DNA of 64,000 bases from Hippopus hippopus (taxonomy: Eukaryota > Mollusca > Bivalvia > Cardiida > Cardiidae): positions 13,293,215 through 13,357,214 of the forward strand of contig OX328112.1 of assembly GCA_946811185.2 (NCBI GenBank). Direction: 5' to 3'. Under the pieces are notes generated by a model, which was given only the letters and a program-made list of their open reading frames with translations, made no database searches and had not been told where the DNA came from. Both the position numbers and the translations under genes were made by a program. This document shows, piece after piece, positions 63,845 through 64,000 of this stretch (within the stretch, counting starts at the first letter, position 1; each line of letters begins with the position of its first letter).

Positions 63845-63946
63845 CTGTAATGATAATTAAAGTGAAAAATGATAATGACAATCAGCCATTATAGAAATCA
63901 CCATAGTCATAAAAATAATAATCATGAAAGAAAATGCTAAAACAAG

Positions 63947-64000
63947 TTAACTCTTTACCAGACGACAAAATTTTGGACTAGTCCATATCTAAGGCATTTG
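63947..64000 (+). repeat. Family A MITE cut by the window edge
   Basis: TTAACTCTTTACCAGACGAC, then 'aaaattttggactagtccat', the standard left arm. Confidence 0.8.

Noticed and set aside
258..62755. CRISPR-like or satellite array reading of the repeated hairpins
   Set aside because: Copies are irregularly spaced, in a eukaryotic gene, with TTAA borders and diverged arms, so they are dispersed MITEs.

Overview
The window is eukaryotic, AT-rich and dominated by introns. The repeats point to a bivalve or other mollusc: tRNA-headed SINEs whose body reads 'gtttaacgccgttttcaacattatttcagt', the 'caagagggccatgatggccctgta' family, and several foldback MITE families. I cannot name the species.

One gene spans almost the whole window on the minus strand. 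I assembled 44 exons by hand between 63844 and 1896. All splice phases agree, giving 7929 nt of continuous reading frame (about 2642 codons). The 5' end lies beyond 64000. The first 15 exons (63844 to 44126) encode spectrin-type three-helix repeats. From 43027 downward the gene encodes about 13 intracellular-type I-set immunoglobulin domains, mostly split over two exons at the C-strand Trp/Lys region. They are separated by Pro/Glu/Lys-rich linkers at exons 16731-17131, 11159-11370 and 3282-3414. A last short exon at 1896-2055 reads to a stop or may splice on. The architecture fits a sarcomere or cytoskeleton-associated protein of the titin/UNC-89/CCDC141 type. No kinase, RhoGEF or FN3 domain is visible, so the family name is tentative.

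Three features of the gene stand out. Two homologous 42-nt micro-exons (29172-29213 and 27016-27057) both use GC rather than GT donors. Two homologous spectrin first-half exons lie side by side (56415-56540 and 55912-56040) with only one second-half partner, which suggests mutually exclusive splicing. The linker exon 16731-17131 carries a duplicated RIPxxGIPVEE motif.

The introns are packed with repeats. Family A is a ~225-bp palindromic MITE with TTAA target duplications and ends TTAACYCTTTACCAMACAA; I count roughly 60 to 70 intact or decayed copies. Family B is a ~255-bp foldback with GAGCCATGCTCTG ends and is twice the target of family A insertions. A complete mariner element (32507-33833) has intact inverted repeats and a D,D34D transposase interrupted by two in-frame stops near its N terminus. 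Other foldbacks (42295-42613, 30850-31077, 13640-13790), SINEs and tandem duplications fill the rest. I saw no second cellular gene, functional tRNA, rRNA or CRISPR array.
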